The notes: generated by a model from the letters alone, not told the origin. Positions 8,406 through 18,534 are shown, counted from the stretch's first letter. The stretch is DNA of 64,000 nucleotides from JBJHBP01 sp050485645 (GCA_050485645.1 JBJHBT010000016.1:1-64000), one strand, 5' to 3'. Made by a program: numbers and translations.

Positions 8406-9274
8406 GAAAGCACCCATATGGTGGTCGCAATCCATGCGGTAACCGTTACCAGCAGGTGGCCGTCTTGTACCAACTCCTTGGCAGTGTCGTTGCCTTTGGC
8501 ACGCTGGTGGAGAAGATATAGATATCGGAAGATGCCGTAAACCACGAAGGGCAGGGTATAAATCAGTTTGTCGCTGCCATGGAGGGCAACGGTTTGGGGG
8601 GAAACGGTGTACAGACCATAGGCGAGAATTGTGCAGGCGGCGGTAACTGAGATGAATTGATCCAGCATCCTGGGGTTGTACTCATCGAGTACGCGCCTCG
8701 TCAGGCTGTTGTGAGTTTCTTCAGTAGTCTCCAACATCAGCAGCTCGGCGCGCCGCTTGGCGAAGCCTAGGAATAGCGTGATCATCAGGCCGCACAGCAG
8801 CAACCAGGCGGATGGCTCGATACCCAAGCCCACCGTGCCGGCCAGGATGCGAAGCATGAAGCCGGAGGAGATTAAGAAGACATCGAGGATCACGATATGC
8901 TTGAGGTGCCAGGAATAGAAGATGTTGATGACGAAGTAGGCCACCACAAACATCGTGACCCATCCGCCTACCAACATCGCTAGGACCAATGAGCCCACCA
9001 CTAGACCCACCAGAAGGCGCTTTGCAATATCCAGCGAGATAGCCCCGCTAGGCAGAGGACGACGGCACTTTACAGGGTGCGCGCGGTCCGCTTCGATATC
9101 CATGATGTCGTTGAGGACATAGACTGCACTGGCCATGCAGCATAAGGACAGAAAGGCCAACAACGCTTGGCTGAGCGTCACAAGGTCCCACTGATGAGCG
9201 AATAGAGGCCCCAACAGCACGAAGCCGTTCTTGAGGTACTGATGGGGCCTGACTAGCTTTAAGAGTGGTCGCAT
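8402..9274 (-). CDS. UbiA-family prenyltransferase, decaprenyl-phosphate phosphoribosyltransferase-like
   Basis: This 290-residue polytopic membrane enzyme carries the first aspartate-rich motif NDIMDIEADRAHP followed by KCRRPLPSG, closely matching mycobacterial UbiA (Rv3806c). That enzyme transfers phosphoribosyl from PRPP to decaprenyl phosphate. About eight to nine hydrophobic helices are visible. The ATG at 9274 is chosen; a TTG two codons earlier is possible. It is the first gene of a five-gene block in which every junction is an ATGA overlap (UbiA, flippase-like, DprE1-like, DprE2-like, HAD phosphatase). Together these reconstruct the route from PRPP to a polyprenyl-phosphoryl-arabinose. 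The arabinosyltransferase that would use the donor is not recognised in the window. Confidence 0.85.
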   Translation of the reverse strand: MRPLLKLVRPHQYLKNGFVLLGPLFAHQWDLVTLSQALLAFLSLCCMASAVYVLNDIMDIEADRAHPVKCRRPLPSGAISLDIAKRLLVGLVVGSLVLAMLVGGWVTMFVVAYFVINIFYSWHLKHIVILDVFLISSGFMLRILAGTVGLGIEPSAWLLLCGLMITLFLGFAKRRAELLMLETTEETHNSLTRRVLDEYNPRMLDQFISVTAACTILAYGLYTVSPQTVALHGSDKLIYTLPFVVYGIFRYLYLLHQRAKGNDTAKELVQDGHLLVTVTAWIATTIWVLS

Positions 9275-9354
9275 GTGCAAAGCGCCCAGTAATGACCTAG
9301 TGGTTTCTTGCTCAGGTGTATTCTCCAGCTCGACAGCGACGTCGCCGGCTTGCG

Positions 9355-10533
9355 TTAGATTGATGCATTTACGGCATCAATCCGTTTACGGAACTCCACT
9401 TCAAAGTTGTGTTGTCTAGCAAAAGAGGCTGCCTGCCGAGACATGGCAGACAGGGCATTCTGGTCGCTCATTAGACGCTGGATACTGTCCACGACACGGT
9501 TTGGCGCTCTCATTGGGGAGCAAACTCCAGCATTGGACACGGCGTGCATGCGTTCCCACATGCGATTGGCATAGCCAACCACCGGTAAGCCAGCGCCCAT
9601 TGATTCCAGGTAGGTGCAAGAAGGGTCGTTCTGTATGTGGCAGCACACGAATAGATCGAACGTCTTAGCTATTTCTGTCAGCTCGGGATACGGCACTGCG
9701 TCATTGATGACTATTTGCTCTGGAGACACAGACGTCAGCGATAGTTGCATCATATTATTTTTAAGAGTTCCCTGTCCGTAGCAATGAAGCTCGATCTGCA
9801 TGCCTCGACGTAGGCATTCCATTCCTACTTTTACGACATCTTCGGCTCCCTTCAATGCCTCGTACCTTCCGGAATACAGGAGGCGAAGCTTGCGGCCGGC
9901 CCGCGATGCTAGCCGAGACTCAAGCTCATGCGATGATATCACTGCTTCATTGGTCATTCTGGAATCAAGGTAAAGTAGTGTATTGGGGTTGTAGCGACTC
10001 GCAACGTCATACATCGGATAGCCATTGCAGTGGACGCCACTGGCTCCCTTCAATTCTTTAATGACTCGAGATTTGTAGTTCCAGATGCAACGAGCGGTGC
10101 GGGCAAGCTTCCGGGCAGGATTTCCTATTCCAGATGTTGTTATGGCGAGCTGCGTCTTCAGGTCGCATTCTCGCAGAGAAATGAACGGACGGCGCGATTC
10201 AAGCGCTATTTCGTAGCTTCCCATGCCGCTGCCATAGACTAGAGCCGCGCGATCTATCGCTTTGCGCATGGTCTCTATGCCCACGCCTGTTGGCCGGCCT
10301 CTATAGTCTGTATCGACGGCTTGAACTTGGTAAGGTAAGTCACGCAGCGGGGTCTCGACTGGATCCATGATCCGCTCCCCGCTCCGTATGGTGGGGTTGA
10401 GTGTAAAACACGGCAACTTCATCTGGCGCGCGTAGCTCAACATTCCGTTGTGGAATTTCCGGTCCACTTTTAATGAGCCGTTGTCTATTGCCACCGGATT
10501 GCCATGCACAAGTACGATAAATTCGCCAGACAT
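9355..10533 (-). CDS. Glycosyltransferase, GT4-like
   Basis: This 392-residue GT-B enzyme has an N-terminal domain that begins GEFIVLVHGNPVAIDNGS and a C-terminal domain with LLYSGRYEALKGAEDVVKVG. The donor-site segment FDLFVCCHIQNDPSCTYLE ends in a Glu-x7-Glu-like pattern. It is visibly paralogous to the glycosyltransferase at 28208-29452, which shares DLFVCCHxQxDPSxTYxE at the same place and the same N-terminal layout, so the two probably use similar donors or acceptors. It lies between the PKS-linked GT4 gene and ubiA on one strand, with gaps of 150 and about 80 bases. No membrane segments are seen. The specificity is unknown. Confidence 0.8.
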   Translation of the reverse strand: MSGEFIVLVHGNPVAIDNGSLKVDRKFHNGMLSYARQMKLPCFTLNPTIRSGERIMDPVETPLRDLPYQVQAVDTDYRGRPTGVGIETMRKAIDRAALVYGSGMGSYEIALESRRPFISLRECDLKTQLAITTSGIGNPARKLARTARCIWNYKSRVIKELKGASGVHCNGYPMYDVASRYNPNTLLYLDSRMTNEAVISSHELESRLASRAGRKLRLLYSGRYEALKGAEDVVKVGMECLRRGMQIELHCYGQGTLKNNMMQLSLTSVSPEQIVINDAVPYPELTEIAKTFDLFVCCHIQNDPSCTYLESMGAGLPVVGYANRMWERMHAVSNAGVCSPMRAPNRVVDSIQRLMSDQNALSAMSRQAASFARQHNFEVEFRKRIDAVNASI

Positions 10534-10683
10534 TCGTGTGTACCTTTATCGGATTTTCATCCAAGAGATTGGGTCGCAGTCCATCCGCGCGCCTTTCCTG
10601 ATGCGCTCTTGGGTAGAGTTCGCCCGGCGGCAGTCCATTTGATTCTTGGCGTCAGTCTGCCGCTCAACCGGGAACGAGTAACG

Positions 10684-12009
10684 TCAACTAGAGCTGCCAG
10701 TTCCGCTTCCCTGTTTGTTTGCCAAGCAATATTTCAGAAGCGCTCTCAGTTGTGCTGCCTTATTAGGCCACGCGAATCCCCCAAATACTTTCTTCATTCC
10801 CGCAGCGCCCATAGCTCTCGATTTGCATCGGTTATCTGCCAAACTTTTCATCGCGTTTCGCAGGCTAACTTGGAATGTATTCCTATTACCGGGGTCCACC
10901 AGTATTCCGCAGGAGTCATCCAAATAGTCCATCGGGCCGCCCCAGTTCGTGGCAATCACCGGTAACCCAAGCGCCATAGCTTCTAGGACCACAGCGCCAC
11001 CGCACTCGTACAGGCTCGGCAGAACCAGGCATTCGTGGCGAGAAAGTAGCGTCGGTAGCTGGTCTTGAGGAACGAACCCATGAAAATGGATTCTTGAAGC
11101 TTGTGGCGACGCTTCAGCTTGGAGTTCCAGCGTCTCGCGACTTGGTCCGTCACCATATATGTGTAGCGTTGCCTCTTCTGTGCAGTCGAGTTCCGAAAAT
11201 GCGCCGAGGAGAATATCAACGGCTTTCCAATCCACCAATCGGCCCACGAATGCGAATGAATACTCTTCCGTCTTGTTGGTCGTTGCGGTGGCTTCGGAGA
11301 GCCATCTCGAGGGATCGATGCCATTCTCGACTAGTGTGTGTGCTGGAGTGCGGCGTATGGACCAAGGTAGCGCGGTTCTTGTACGTTCGTTGGCGACCAG
11401 CAGTAGCCTGGCTCTGCGCTTCCCGGGAAGTAAAAAGTGTGTGAGAGCTGAAATCGCTCGGGCGACAGGAATAAAAAACCGATCTACCCAGCCTTCCTCG
11501 CTGCGAAAGCCGGGTGGATACGACATGCCGCCGTTCATGGGGCCGATTACTACTGGTGCGCCGAGGTCAAACATAAGCGATGGTTGCCTTGGGGAAACTG
11601 GCATTGGTTCGAGGACAACATCAATTGCGTGTTGCTGTACAAGCGCTCTTGCGAGCTTGCGCTGCTGGATCTGTGTGGCGATGTGGATCCCGTGGTCCAA
11701 TAGTATGTCAAAGATGCGAGGTAGGGGCCTTGATCGAAGTCGATGAAGAAGCATCTGCCATCTAGTATCCTCTGTAAAATACAGACTATCGGTGCAATCT
11801 GGATAGAGTTTGATCAGCTCATCTCGCGTACGTTCGTGAGAAATCAACCACACGCTGTCCCCAGCTTCTCGCAGTTGCTTGAACCAGTGTAAGGGCAAGA
11901 TGGCCTCGCCGCCGAATTGTGCCGAGGCGTGCTCGCACACGACCAAGATCTTCAGAAGGTCAATCTTTGCTTTGTCGGTGGGTGACGATTCGTCGACAAG
12001 GATGGGCAT
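10684..12009 (-). CDS. Glycosyltransferase, GT4 family
   Basis: This 441-residue protein has a GT4 layout. The N-terminal domain begins KILVVCEHASAQFGGEA and includes a GPMNGGMSYPP loop. A linker with VENGIDPSRW follows, then the donor-binding domain with FAFVGRLVDWKAVDILL and the Glu-x7-Glu motif SLYECGGAVVLEA. The gene starts 18 bases after the stop of the polyketide synthase, the closest junction on that side, so it is probably co-expressed with the PKS. It may glycosylate the polyketide product or the glycan that receives it. This link is by position only. Confidence 0.85.
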   Translation of the reverse strand: MPILVDESSPTDKAKIDLLKILVVCEHASAQFGGEAILPLHWFKQLREAGDSVWLISHERTRDELIKLYPDCTDSLYFTEDTRWQMLLHRLRSRPLPRIFDILLDHGIHIATQIQQRKLARALVQQHAIDVVLEPMPVSPRQPSLMFDLGAPVVIGPMNGGMSYPPGFRSEEGWVDRFFIPVARAISALTHFLLPGKRRARLLLVANERTRTALPWSIRRTPAHTLVENGIDPSRWLSEATATTNKTEEYSFAFVGRLVDWKAVDILLGAFSELDCTEEATLHIYGDGPSRETLELQAEASPQASRIHFHGFVPQDQLPTLLSRHECLVLPSLYECGGAVVLEAMALGLPVIATNWGGPMDYLDDSCGILVDPGNRNTFQVSLRNAMKSLADNRCKSRAMGAAGMKKVFGGFAWPNKAAQLRALLKYCLANKQGSGTGSSS

Positions 12010-12027
12010 GAGTGCAATCAGCTCCGG

Positions 12028-15000
12028 CTAGCCCGCTTGGTTGGGATTGTAAGCTTGAACTGCTTTGCGTATTCCTTCTACCAGTACTCGTACGTTCGGT
12101 TCCAGTACCATGCTGTCATGGGTTCCGGGGACCTCGACTACGTTGAGACTGGCTACGTAAGGTGTCCAGAGGTTGTCCTCTGAGATGTAGCGTCGATCCG
12201 AGTTCAGGCGCCGTGCTCGACTTAGCTCGTAGCGTACAGAGAGTCGTGGACGGAAAAGTGCTACATCTACTGGGACACTTTGCAACTGGTAACGCGCCAC
12301 TGCACGGACGAAAGCGTCTCCGATGCGCTGCGATTGGAAGCTGTTGGTCGTGTCGTTTGACTGGAGACCTTTACTTACCGCTTGTCGTTTCTGTTTCTCC
12401 CATTCAATCCTTGCACGCACTTTATTGACCAATCCACCGCGCTTCAAGTCTTGGAGAAACATGGACATTCGGTCGATCAGGCTCACGGGTGAGCTTAGTG
12501 GGACGGGTGTGTCCAACAAAATTAGCTTTTGTATTGGTTCTCCCTGTTCGATCAGCTGGCGAGCCATCTCGTACGCGGTGATGCCGCCACCAGAAAAGCC
12601 GCCAAGCAAATATGGGCCGTGAGGCTGCAATTTACGAACTTCGTGAATATAGTCGTTGGCCATATCCTCAAAGGATTCGTGGGGTGGTTCGTCACCGTAC
12701 AAGCCTTGAGCTTGAAGTGCGTAAAACGGCCTGTCTTCGCCCAGCAGGTGAGCCATATGGCTTAGGTTCAGCACATTGCCAAACATGCCGGATACGATGA
12801 ACAGCGGTGTCGCATTGGCAACAGTTCCGCTGTGCATGGGAACGATGAAACGAAATTCCGGCCCACGCCTGGTTTTCGCGGTAGCGGGCGAATCCGAGTC
12901 GCCAGCAGTTTCAGTCGCAAGGTCCGGTAACTGATCACGAAGCAGTTCGGCCAGATCGACAATGGTAGGCGATTGCATGAGCACGGACATGGGCAGATCG
13001 ATACCCCACTCATCGGCCAGTTCGTTGAACAGCCGCACCGCAATCAGCGAATGCCCGCCCAGGTCAAAGAAGTTGTCGCGAATACCGATGCCTTCGACGC
13101 CCAACAGCTTGCCCCAAAGGTCAGCCAGCGCGCGTTCCAGATCATCGCGAGGTGGCTCGAAATCGCTATCCAGCTGAGGCCGTGAGAATCGGGTGTCCGA
13201 AGAAGCGGTCGCTGCCTTTGCCACGGCGTCGGCCTGACGCAGCAGGGCTGGCAGGGGCAGGGAACTGACGATCAATGACGATGGCACCGGGTGCGCCGCC
13301 AGCAGTCGCTGCAGCGCTTGTACGCCGCTCACGGCATCGATGCCCAGCGTGACATTGTGCTGAAGCGCAAGCTCGGCTGGGGATTGTGCCTTCCTGCGGC
13401 TGCGATCGGGCGCACCAGCTTCGCCCTGCACATGGGCGCTTTCTGCCTGCTGCAGTGTCGGCGCGGCAAGCGCACCGTCGATTCGACGCAGCGTCAGGCG
13501 GTCGACTTCGGCCAGTACCCGGCCATCGCGGTCGGTCAGTGAGGCGTCGAAGGCCACGAACCCGTCTTCCGGGCGGCTTTCCGGGTGCAGGCGGATCCAG
13601 CTTGCAATCTCCGGTGTCAGCGCGCCGAACAGCCGGAATCCGCGATAGGAAATCGGTGCCCACAGATGGCTGGCGACGTCCTGTCCGGCGTAGCCGGGGA
13701 TTAGGTCCATCGCGCAGCCGGTGGCGATGTCGAGCAGGCCTGGATGCAGTGCAAAGGAGTCGGTGTCATCGGCCACATTGCCTGGCAGGGCGAGTCTGGC
13801 CAATGCTTCGCCGCTGCCCAGGTCCAGCCGCTTCAGCACGCGCCAGCGAGGGCCGAACTTGAGGTGATCCTCCTGCCGAGTGCGCAGCGCACTGCTACCG
13901 CCCGTCGTCTCGTGCACGATGTCGCAGCGTTTGGCGATGTCATCCAGCGAGAGTGCAGCAGGGTGCTCGGGGCGGTCGCGCTGCACGCGCGCCGTAGCGC
14001 AGGTTGTCCAGCCATTGCCGGTGTTGCTGGCCTGCACCTGCGCATCCCAGTACTGTTCGTTACCGCGCAGGCGGATACGGAATTCGCGTGGCTGACCATC
14101 GGCCACGAACAGCGGGTTTTCAAATACCAGATTGACGAGCTGCCACGGCGCATGGAACCCGGCTTCCTCCAGTGCTGCGCGTATCAGTTCCAGATAACTT
14201 GTGCCTGGCAACAGCGCTTCGCTGCTAGCCAGCCGATGTTCATCAACAATCCAGTGCTCCTGTGCCGACAGTGTGCCGGTCAACACATGCAGCTCGGTGA
14301 CCCCATCACGTGACGATTGATGTTGCGTGAACAATGGATAGCGGGTGGGAAGGATCGTCGCGTGCGCAGGTTCATCGCTGCTCTGGCGATTTCCACCCAC
14401 CATGCCCACATCCCGCCAGATCCCCCAATTGATTGCAGTTACCGGGTACGAACACTGGCCGTTGCGCGCATCAGCGAATGCATTTAGGAAGGCATTCGCA
14501 CCCACGTAGTCGATCTGGCCCTGCGGTGCGATATAGACGCTGGTGGATGAGAACAGCACCATGAAGCCCAGCGGCACATTGCGGAACACCTCGTCCAGGA
14601 CCAGCGTGCCGTAGACCTTGGCCGCGAACACTTCTTCGATGTCGCGCTGGCTCTTCAGCTGAATCAGATTGTCGCGGATCACGCCGGCGGTGTGGAACAC
14701 ACCGTTGATGTCGCCAAAGGCTTCGCGGGCCTCGGCGACCACTTCCTGCATGCGCTCGGCAACGGTGACGTCGGCGGCCATCACTCGCACATCAGCGCCC
14801 AGCGATTCAAGTTCACGAACGCGCTGGATGCCACGACTGATCGTGTCGTCCGCTGGGTGGCGGGTCAACCAGTCGTCCCAATCGTTGCGGTTCGGCAGCG
14901 GCGTGCGGCCCACCAGCACCAGTCGTGCGCGGTAGCTGCGGGCCAGCCATTCGGCGAGCACGCCCGCGATGCCACCCAGGCCGCCGGTGATCAGATACAC

Positions 15001-18000
15001 GCCGCGTTCTTTCAGGCGGGAAGGAGCGGCGGCAGTGTTCGTGCCGTGTGTGCTGGCCACGGCATCGGCCAGCGGCAGTTTCGCGGTGCCCAGATGGCGC
15101 TGCCAGCGCACGCCACTACGCCAAGCAATCACATCGGTGGCAGGTGCGGCGAACAGTTCGTCGTACAGTGCAGTGATGGCACTATCGGCGGCGCTCGTGT
15201 CCTGTTTCGCGTTGCGCTTCGCGTGGCGGGGCTTGCTCGTCTGCATCTCCGCGCCGGATTCCACATCCACAAACCGGCAGGTGATCTTTGGAAACTCCCG
15301 CGGAACCACCGCGCACGGTCCCATGACCGTGACCTTGTCCGGGCAGTCCAGCGATTCACCACCCACTTTCTGTGTGCCGTTTGCGGCCACGATCAGGTGG
15401 ATGTCGTTGTCGTCGAGGCCGGACTTGCCTAGCGCTTGCGCCAGATGCAGCAGCGAGTAGAAGCCGTATTCCTGATTTCGATGGAAGAACGTGGAGCCGG
15501 GCCGGAAACTGCGGTCCCACGTGAGCAGCCAAGTGTGCAGTATGCGATCCGGGGCGAGCCCGGATTCCTTCAATGCTTCGGCCAGCTCCGCATAACCGAC
15601 GCCGGCCGCTTCCGGGGCGATCGTGAATGTGCGGTCATCAAGTCTGGCGAACGTGTCGCCTGGCAGTACGCTGACCACCGTGTGGCCCTGGTCGCGCAGG
15701 CGCCGCACCAGCGTCTCGCCCACCGGTTCGCGACCGTGAAACACCAGCCACTGTTTGCGCCGATCGTCGATGTCGAGAATGCCCTGCTGCACCCAGCGTG
15801 GGGCCAAGAACCAATCGTCCGGGTTTTCCAGTCGCAGCGGCCGCAGGTCGTCCTTCGTGCTCTGTGCAGCCGTCAGCTTGCCGGGTTCGATCCAGAACGC
15901 ATTGTGCTGAAACGGATAGCTGGGCAGCGGCACGCGCACGCGGCGCTGTGCCCATAGCTTGTCCTGTGCGATATCCACGCCTACGGCCCACAGGCGACCG
16001 ATCACGGTGCGGAAGAACACGTCGTCCGGCGCTGGGTCTTCGGGATGCCGCAGCGATGCGAAAACGCGCTGTGCCGGCGCGCGCGGATTCTGGCGCACCA
16101 GGGAGCCCAGCGTAACGCCGGGCCCAACTTCCAGGAATACCCGGTTGTCGGCCGCCAGCAAGGTTTCAACGCCATCGCCGAACAGCACGGTATTGCGCAG
16201 ATGTTCCACCCAGTACTCCGGGTCCGTGGCACGGTTGGCTTCCAGCCAGTTTCCGGTGCGATTAGAAATCAGCGGCATTGTCGGTTCATGCAGCCGGATG
16301 CTCTCCAGATAGGCGCGGAAGCGTTCCAGGATGCCCTCGAGCAGTCGCGAATGGGCAGCGATGTTGATGCGCACCCTCTGCGCCTCGATACCCTGTTCGG
16401 CGAGCCGCGCCTTGAGGTCGTCCAGCTGCGCTGCGGTGCCGGAAGCCACCGAAAGCTGCGGGCTGTTCGCGGCGGCCAGATCCAGCTGCCCGCACAGCCA
16501 GGGTTGGAGTTCCTCGGCCGGCATCGGCACGGCCAGCATGCCACCTTCAGGCACCTCGTCCATGAGCTGGCCGCGCAGCAGCACCAGTCCCAGCGCATCC
16601 TCGAACGACAACACGCCGGCCACGCAGGCGGCCGTATTCTCACCCAGGCTGTGGCCCATCAGCGCGTCCGGCGTCACGCCGTAGTGCTGCCACAGGTGCG
16701 TCAGTGCGTATTCCAGCAAAAAAATCAGCGGCAGCTGAACGGAAGGCCTGGTCAGTTCGGTGACGACTTCGTCACGGCTGTTTTCGTCGGCGAGAAAGAT
16801 GGCCGTCAGATCAGTGCCAAAACGCGATTTCAGTACGGCCAGGCCACGATCCATGTGTTCCCGGAACACGGCCTCGCGTTCGTAAAGGCCGCGACCCATG
16901 CGGAAATACTGCGCGCCGCCGCCAGGGTACATGAACACGACCGAGGGCCGTTCCAGTTCCTGCGCGTGCGTGTAGACCCGTCGCGCATCCGGGTTCTCCA
17001 GCAGGCTCACCGCTTCAGCGTGTGAACCGGCGGCCAGCACGCGGCGGTGTTCAAACGCCTCGCGGCCGGCCAGCAGCGTATACGAGACATCGGCCAGCGC
17101 CTGCTCCGGGTGCGCCCGCAGCCACGCGGCCAGCCTTGTGCCGCCGTCATCCAGTGCCTTGCGGCTGCGTGCCGACAGCACCAGCAGCTGCGGGGCAGGG
17201 TCCTCTGGCGGCAGCTCGCGGGTCGGCGGCTGTTCGAGCACCGCGAACGCATTCGTGCCGCCCACGCCCAGTGAGTTCACGCCAGCGCGGCGCGGCGTGC
17301 CGCCCCGTGGCTGCCAGTTTTCCAGCGTTGCCGCCACGGTGAACGGGCTGCCGTCGAAGGCGATGACCGGATTCGGCGCTTCGTAGTGCAGCGATGGCGG
17401 AATCTTGCCGTGTTCCACGCACAGGGCCGCTTTGATCAGCCCGGCGACGCCGGCCGCGGTGTCCAGGTGGCCGATGTTGCTCTTTACCGAGCCCAAGCGG
17501 CAGTAACCGCTGCGCTCGCTGGTTTCGCGAAATGCGCGCGTCAGCGCCGCCACTTCAATGGGGTCGCCCACTGGCGTGCCGGTACCGTGGCATTCCACGA
17601 ACTCCACGCTGTCGGCCTCCACACCGGCCATGGCCAGCGCCTCGGCGATGGCGGCCGCCTGGCCGTCGACGCTTGGCGCGAGGTAGCCCACCTTGCCGGA
17701 GCCGTCGTTGTTCACGGCGGTGCTCTTGATCACCGCGTGGATGTGGTCGCCGTCGGCGATCGCGTCGGCCAGCCGGCGCAGCACCACCACGCCCACGCCG
17801 CTGCCGAACACCGTGCCGCGCGAGCGGTGGTCGAACGGACGGCAATGGCCGTCCGGGGACAGGATCTCGCCTTCTTTGTAGTGGTATCCCACGCGGTGCG
17901 GCAGTTCCACCGTGGAGCCGCCTGCCAGCGCCATGTCGCATTCACCGGCCAGCAAACTCTGCGCCGCCAAGTGGGTGGCCACCAGCGACGTGGAGCAGGC

Positions 18001-18534
18001 GGTTTGCACATTCACGCTGGGCCCCTTGAGGTCGAACGCATAGGACACGCGCGTGGCGAGAAAATCCTTGTCGTTGCCGGTGTGACGCAGCAGGAACAGG
18101 CCCACGGAGTCGACCAGATCCGCATTCGTCATTACATTGAAGGCAAAATAAGCGGCCATGCCCGATCCGCCGAACACGCCGACATTGCCCGGAAAAGCCC
18201 GAGGCGGGTGGCCGGCGCGCTCCAGCGCCTCCCACGCCACTTCGTAGAACTGGCGGTGTTGGGGGTCGAGAATGGCGGCTTCCTTGGGGCTGAAACCGAA
18301 GAATTCGGGGTCGAACTGGTCCACGCCGTCCAGCGGCATGCCGGCCTTTACATAGTCGGGGTCGGCCAGGTCCGTTCGCGAAACGCCCCGCGCCAGCAAC
18401 TCCTCGTCGGTGTAGGTCTGTCGTGCCTCAAAACCGTGCAGCAGGTTGTCCCAGTACTGTTCGGGAGTGGCGGCGCCGGGCACACGCAGAGCGATACCGA
18501 CGATGGCGATGTCGCTGTCAGCGATATCCGTCAT
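12028..18534 (-). CDS. Type I polyketide synthase, KS-AT-KR-DH-ACP-TE
   Basis: This 2168-residue multidomain enzyme extends and reduces an acyl chain. KS is at residues 1-430 (Cys180 in TACSTSL, His316 in HGTGT, His356 in NIGHLD). AT is near 530-830 (Ser629 in GHSLGE, His728). A structural half-KR is near 900-1130 and the catalytic KR near 1175-1390 (GGLGGIAG, Ser1330, Tyr1343, Asn1347). DH is near 1420-1695 (His1433, Asp1602 in LHPGLLDIA), ACP near 1795-1865 (Ser1829 in LGGHSL) and TE near 1905-2160 (Ser1981 in GGFSGGG, Asp2008, His2139). All catalytic residues appear intact. DH follows KR, whereas canonical modules have DH before KR, and there is no ER or MT. The AT motif near His728 (AAHS) does not clearly predict malonyl or methylmalonyl. 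The TE would release a beta-reduced or dehydrated acid, or acylate a partner. The GT4 gene follows after 18 bases. Confidence 0.93.
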   Translation of the reverse strand: MTDIADSDIAIVGIALRVPGAATPEQYWDNLLHGFEARQTYTDEELLARGVSRTDLADPDYVKAGMPLDGVDQFDPEFFGFSPKEAAILDPQHRQFYEVAWEALERAGHPPRAFPGNVGVFGGSGMAAYFAFNVMTNADLVDSVGLFLLRHTGNDKDFLATRVSYAFDLKGPSVNVQTACSTSLVATHLAAQSLLAGECDMALAGGSTVELPHRVGYHYKEGEILSPDGHCRPFDHRSRGTVFGSGVGVVVLRRLADAIADGDHIHAVIKSTAVNNDGSGKVGYLAPSVDGQAAAIAEALAMAGVEADSVEFVECHGTGTPVGDPIEVAALTRAFRETSERSGYCRLGSVKSNIGHLDTAAGVAGLIKAALCVEHGKIPPSLHYEAPNPVIAFDGSPFTVAATLENWQPRGGTPRRAGVNSLGVGGTNAFAVLEQPPTRELPPEDPAPQLLVLSARSRKALDDGGTRLAAWLRAHPEQALADVSYTLLAGREAFEHRRVLAAGSHAEAVSLLENPDARRVYTHAQELERPSVVFMYPGGGAQYFRMGRGLYEREAVFREHMDRGLAVLKSRFGTDLTAIFLADENSRDEVVTELTRPSVQLPLIFLLEYALTHLWQHYGVTPDALMGHSLGENTAACVAGVLSFEDALGLVLLRGQLMDEVPEGGMLAVPMPAEELQPWLCGQLDLAAANSPQLSVASGTAAQLDDLKARLAEQGIEAQRVRINIAAHSRLLEGILERFRAYLESIRLHEPTMPLISNRTGNWLEANRATDPEYWVEHLRNTVLFGDGVETLLAADNRVFLEVGPGVTLGSLVRQNPRAPAQRVFASLRHPEDPAPDDVFFRTVIGRLWAVGVDIAQDKLWAQRRVRVPLPSYPFQHNAFWIEPGKLTAAQSTKDDLRPLRLENPDDWFLAPRWVQQGILDIDDRRKQWLVFHGREPVGETLVRRLRDQGHTVVSVLPGDTFARLDDRTFTIAPEAAGVGYAELAEALKESGLAPDRILHTWLLTWDRSFRPGSTFFHRNQEYGFYSLLHLAQALGKSGLDDNDIHLIVAANGTQKVGGESLDCPDKVTVMGPCAVVPREFPKITCRFVDVESGAEMQTSKPRHAKRNAKQDTSAADSAITALYDELFAAPATDVIAWRSGVRWQRHLGTAKLPLADAVASTHGTNTAAAPSRLKERGVYLITGGLGGIAGVLAEWLARSYRARLVLVGRTPLPNRNDWDDWLTRHPADDTISRGIQRVRELESLGADVRVMAADVTVAERMQEVVAEAREAFGDINGVFHTAGVIRDNLIQLKSQRDIEEVFAAKVYGTLVLDEVFRNVPLGFMVLFSSTSVYIAPQGQIDYVGANAFLNAFADARNGQCSYPVTAINWGIWRDVGMVGGNRQSSDEPAHATILPTRYPLFTQHQSSRDGVTELHVLTGTLSAQEHWIVDEHRLASSEALLPGTSYLELIRAALEEAGFHAPWQLVNLVFENPLFVADGQPREFRIRLRGNEQYWDAQVQASNTGNGWTTCATARVQRDRPEHPAALSLDDIAKRCDIVHETTGGSSALRTRQEDHLKFGPRWRVLKRLDLGSGEALARLALPGNVADDTDSFALHPGLLDIATGCAMDLIPGYAGQDVASHLWAPISYRGFRLFGALTPEIASWIRLHPESRPEDGFVAFDASLTDRDGRVLAEVDRLTLRRIDGALAAPTLQQAESAHVQGEAGAPDRSRRKAQSPAELALQHNVTLGIDAVSGVQALQRLLAAHPVPSSLIVSSLPLPALLRQADAVAKAATASSDTRFSRPQLDSDFEPPRDDLERALADLWGKLLGVEGIGIRDNFFDLGGHSLIAVRLFNELADEWGIDLPMSVLMQSPTIVDLAELLRDQLPDLATETAGDSDSPATAKTRRGPEFRFIVPMHSGTVANATPLFIVSGMFGNVLNLSHMAHLLGEDRPFYALQAQGLYGDEPPHESFEDMANDYIHEVRKLQPHGPYLLGGFSGGGITAYEMARQLIEQGEPIQKLILLDTPVPLSSPVSLIDRMSMFLQDLKRGGLVNKVRARIEWEKQKRQAVSKGLQSNDTTNSFQSQRIGDAFVRAVARYQLQSVPVDVALFRPRLSVRYELSRARRLNSDRRYISEDNLWTPYVASLNVVEVPGTHDSMVLEPNVRVLVEGIRKAVQAYNPNQAG

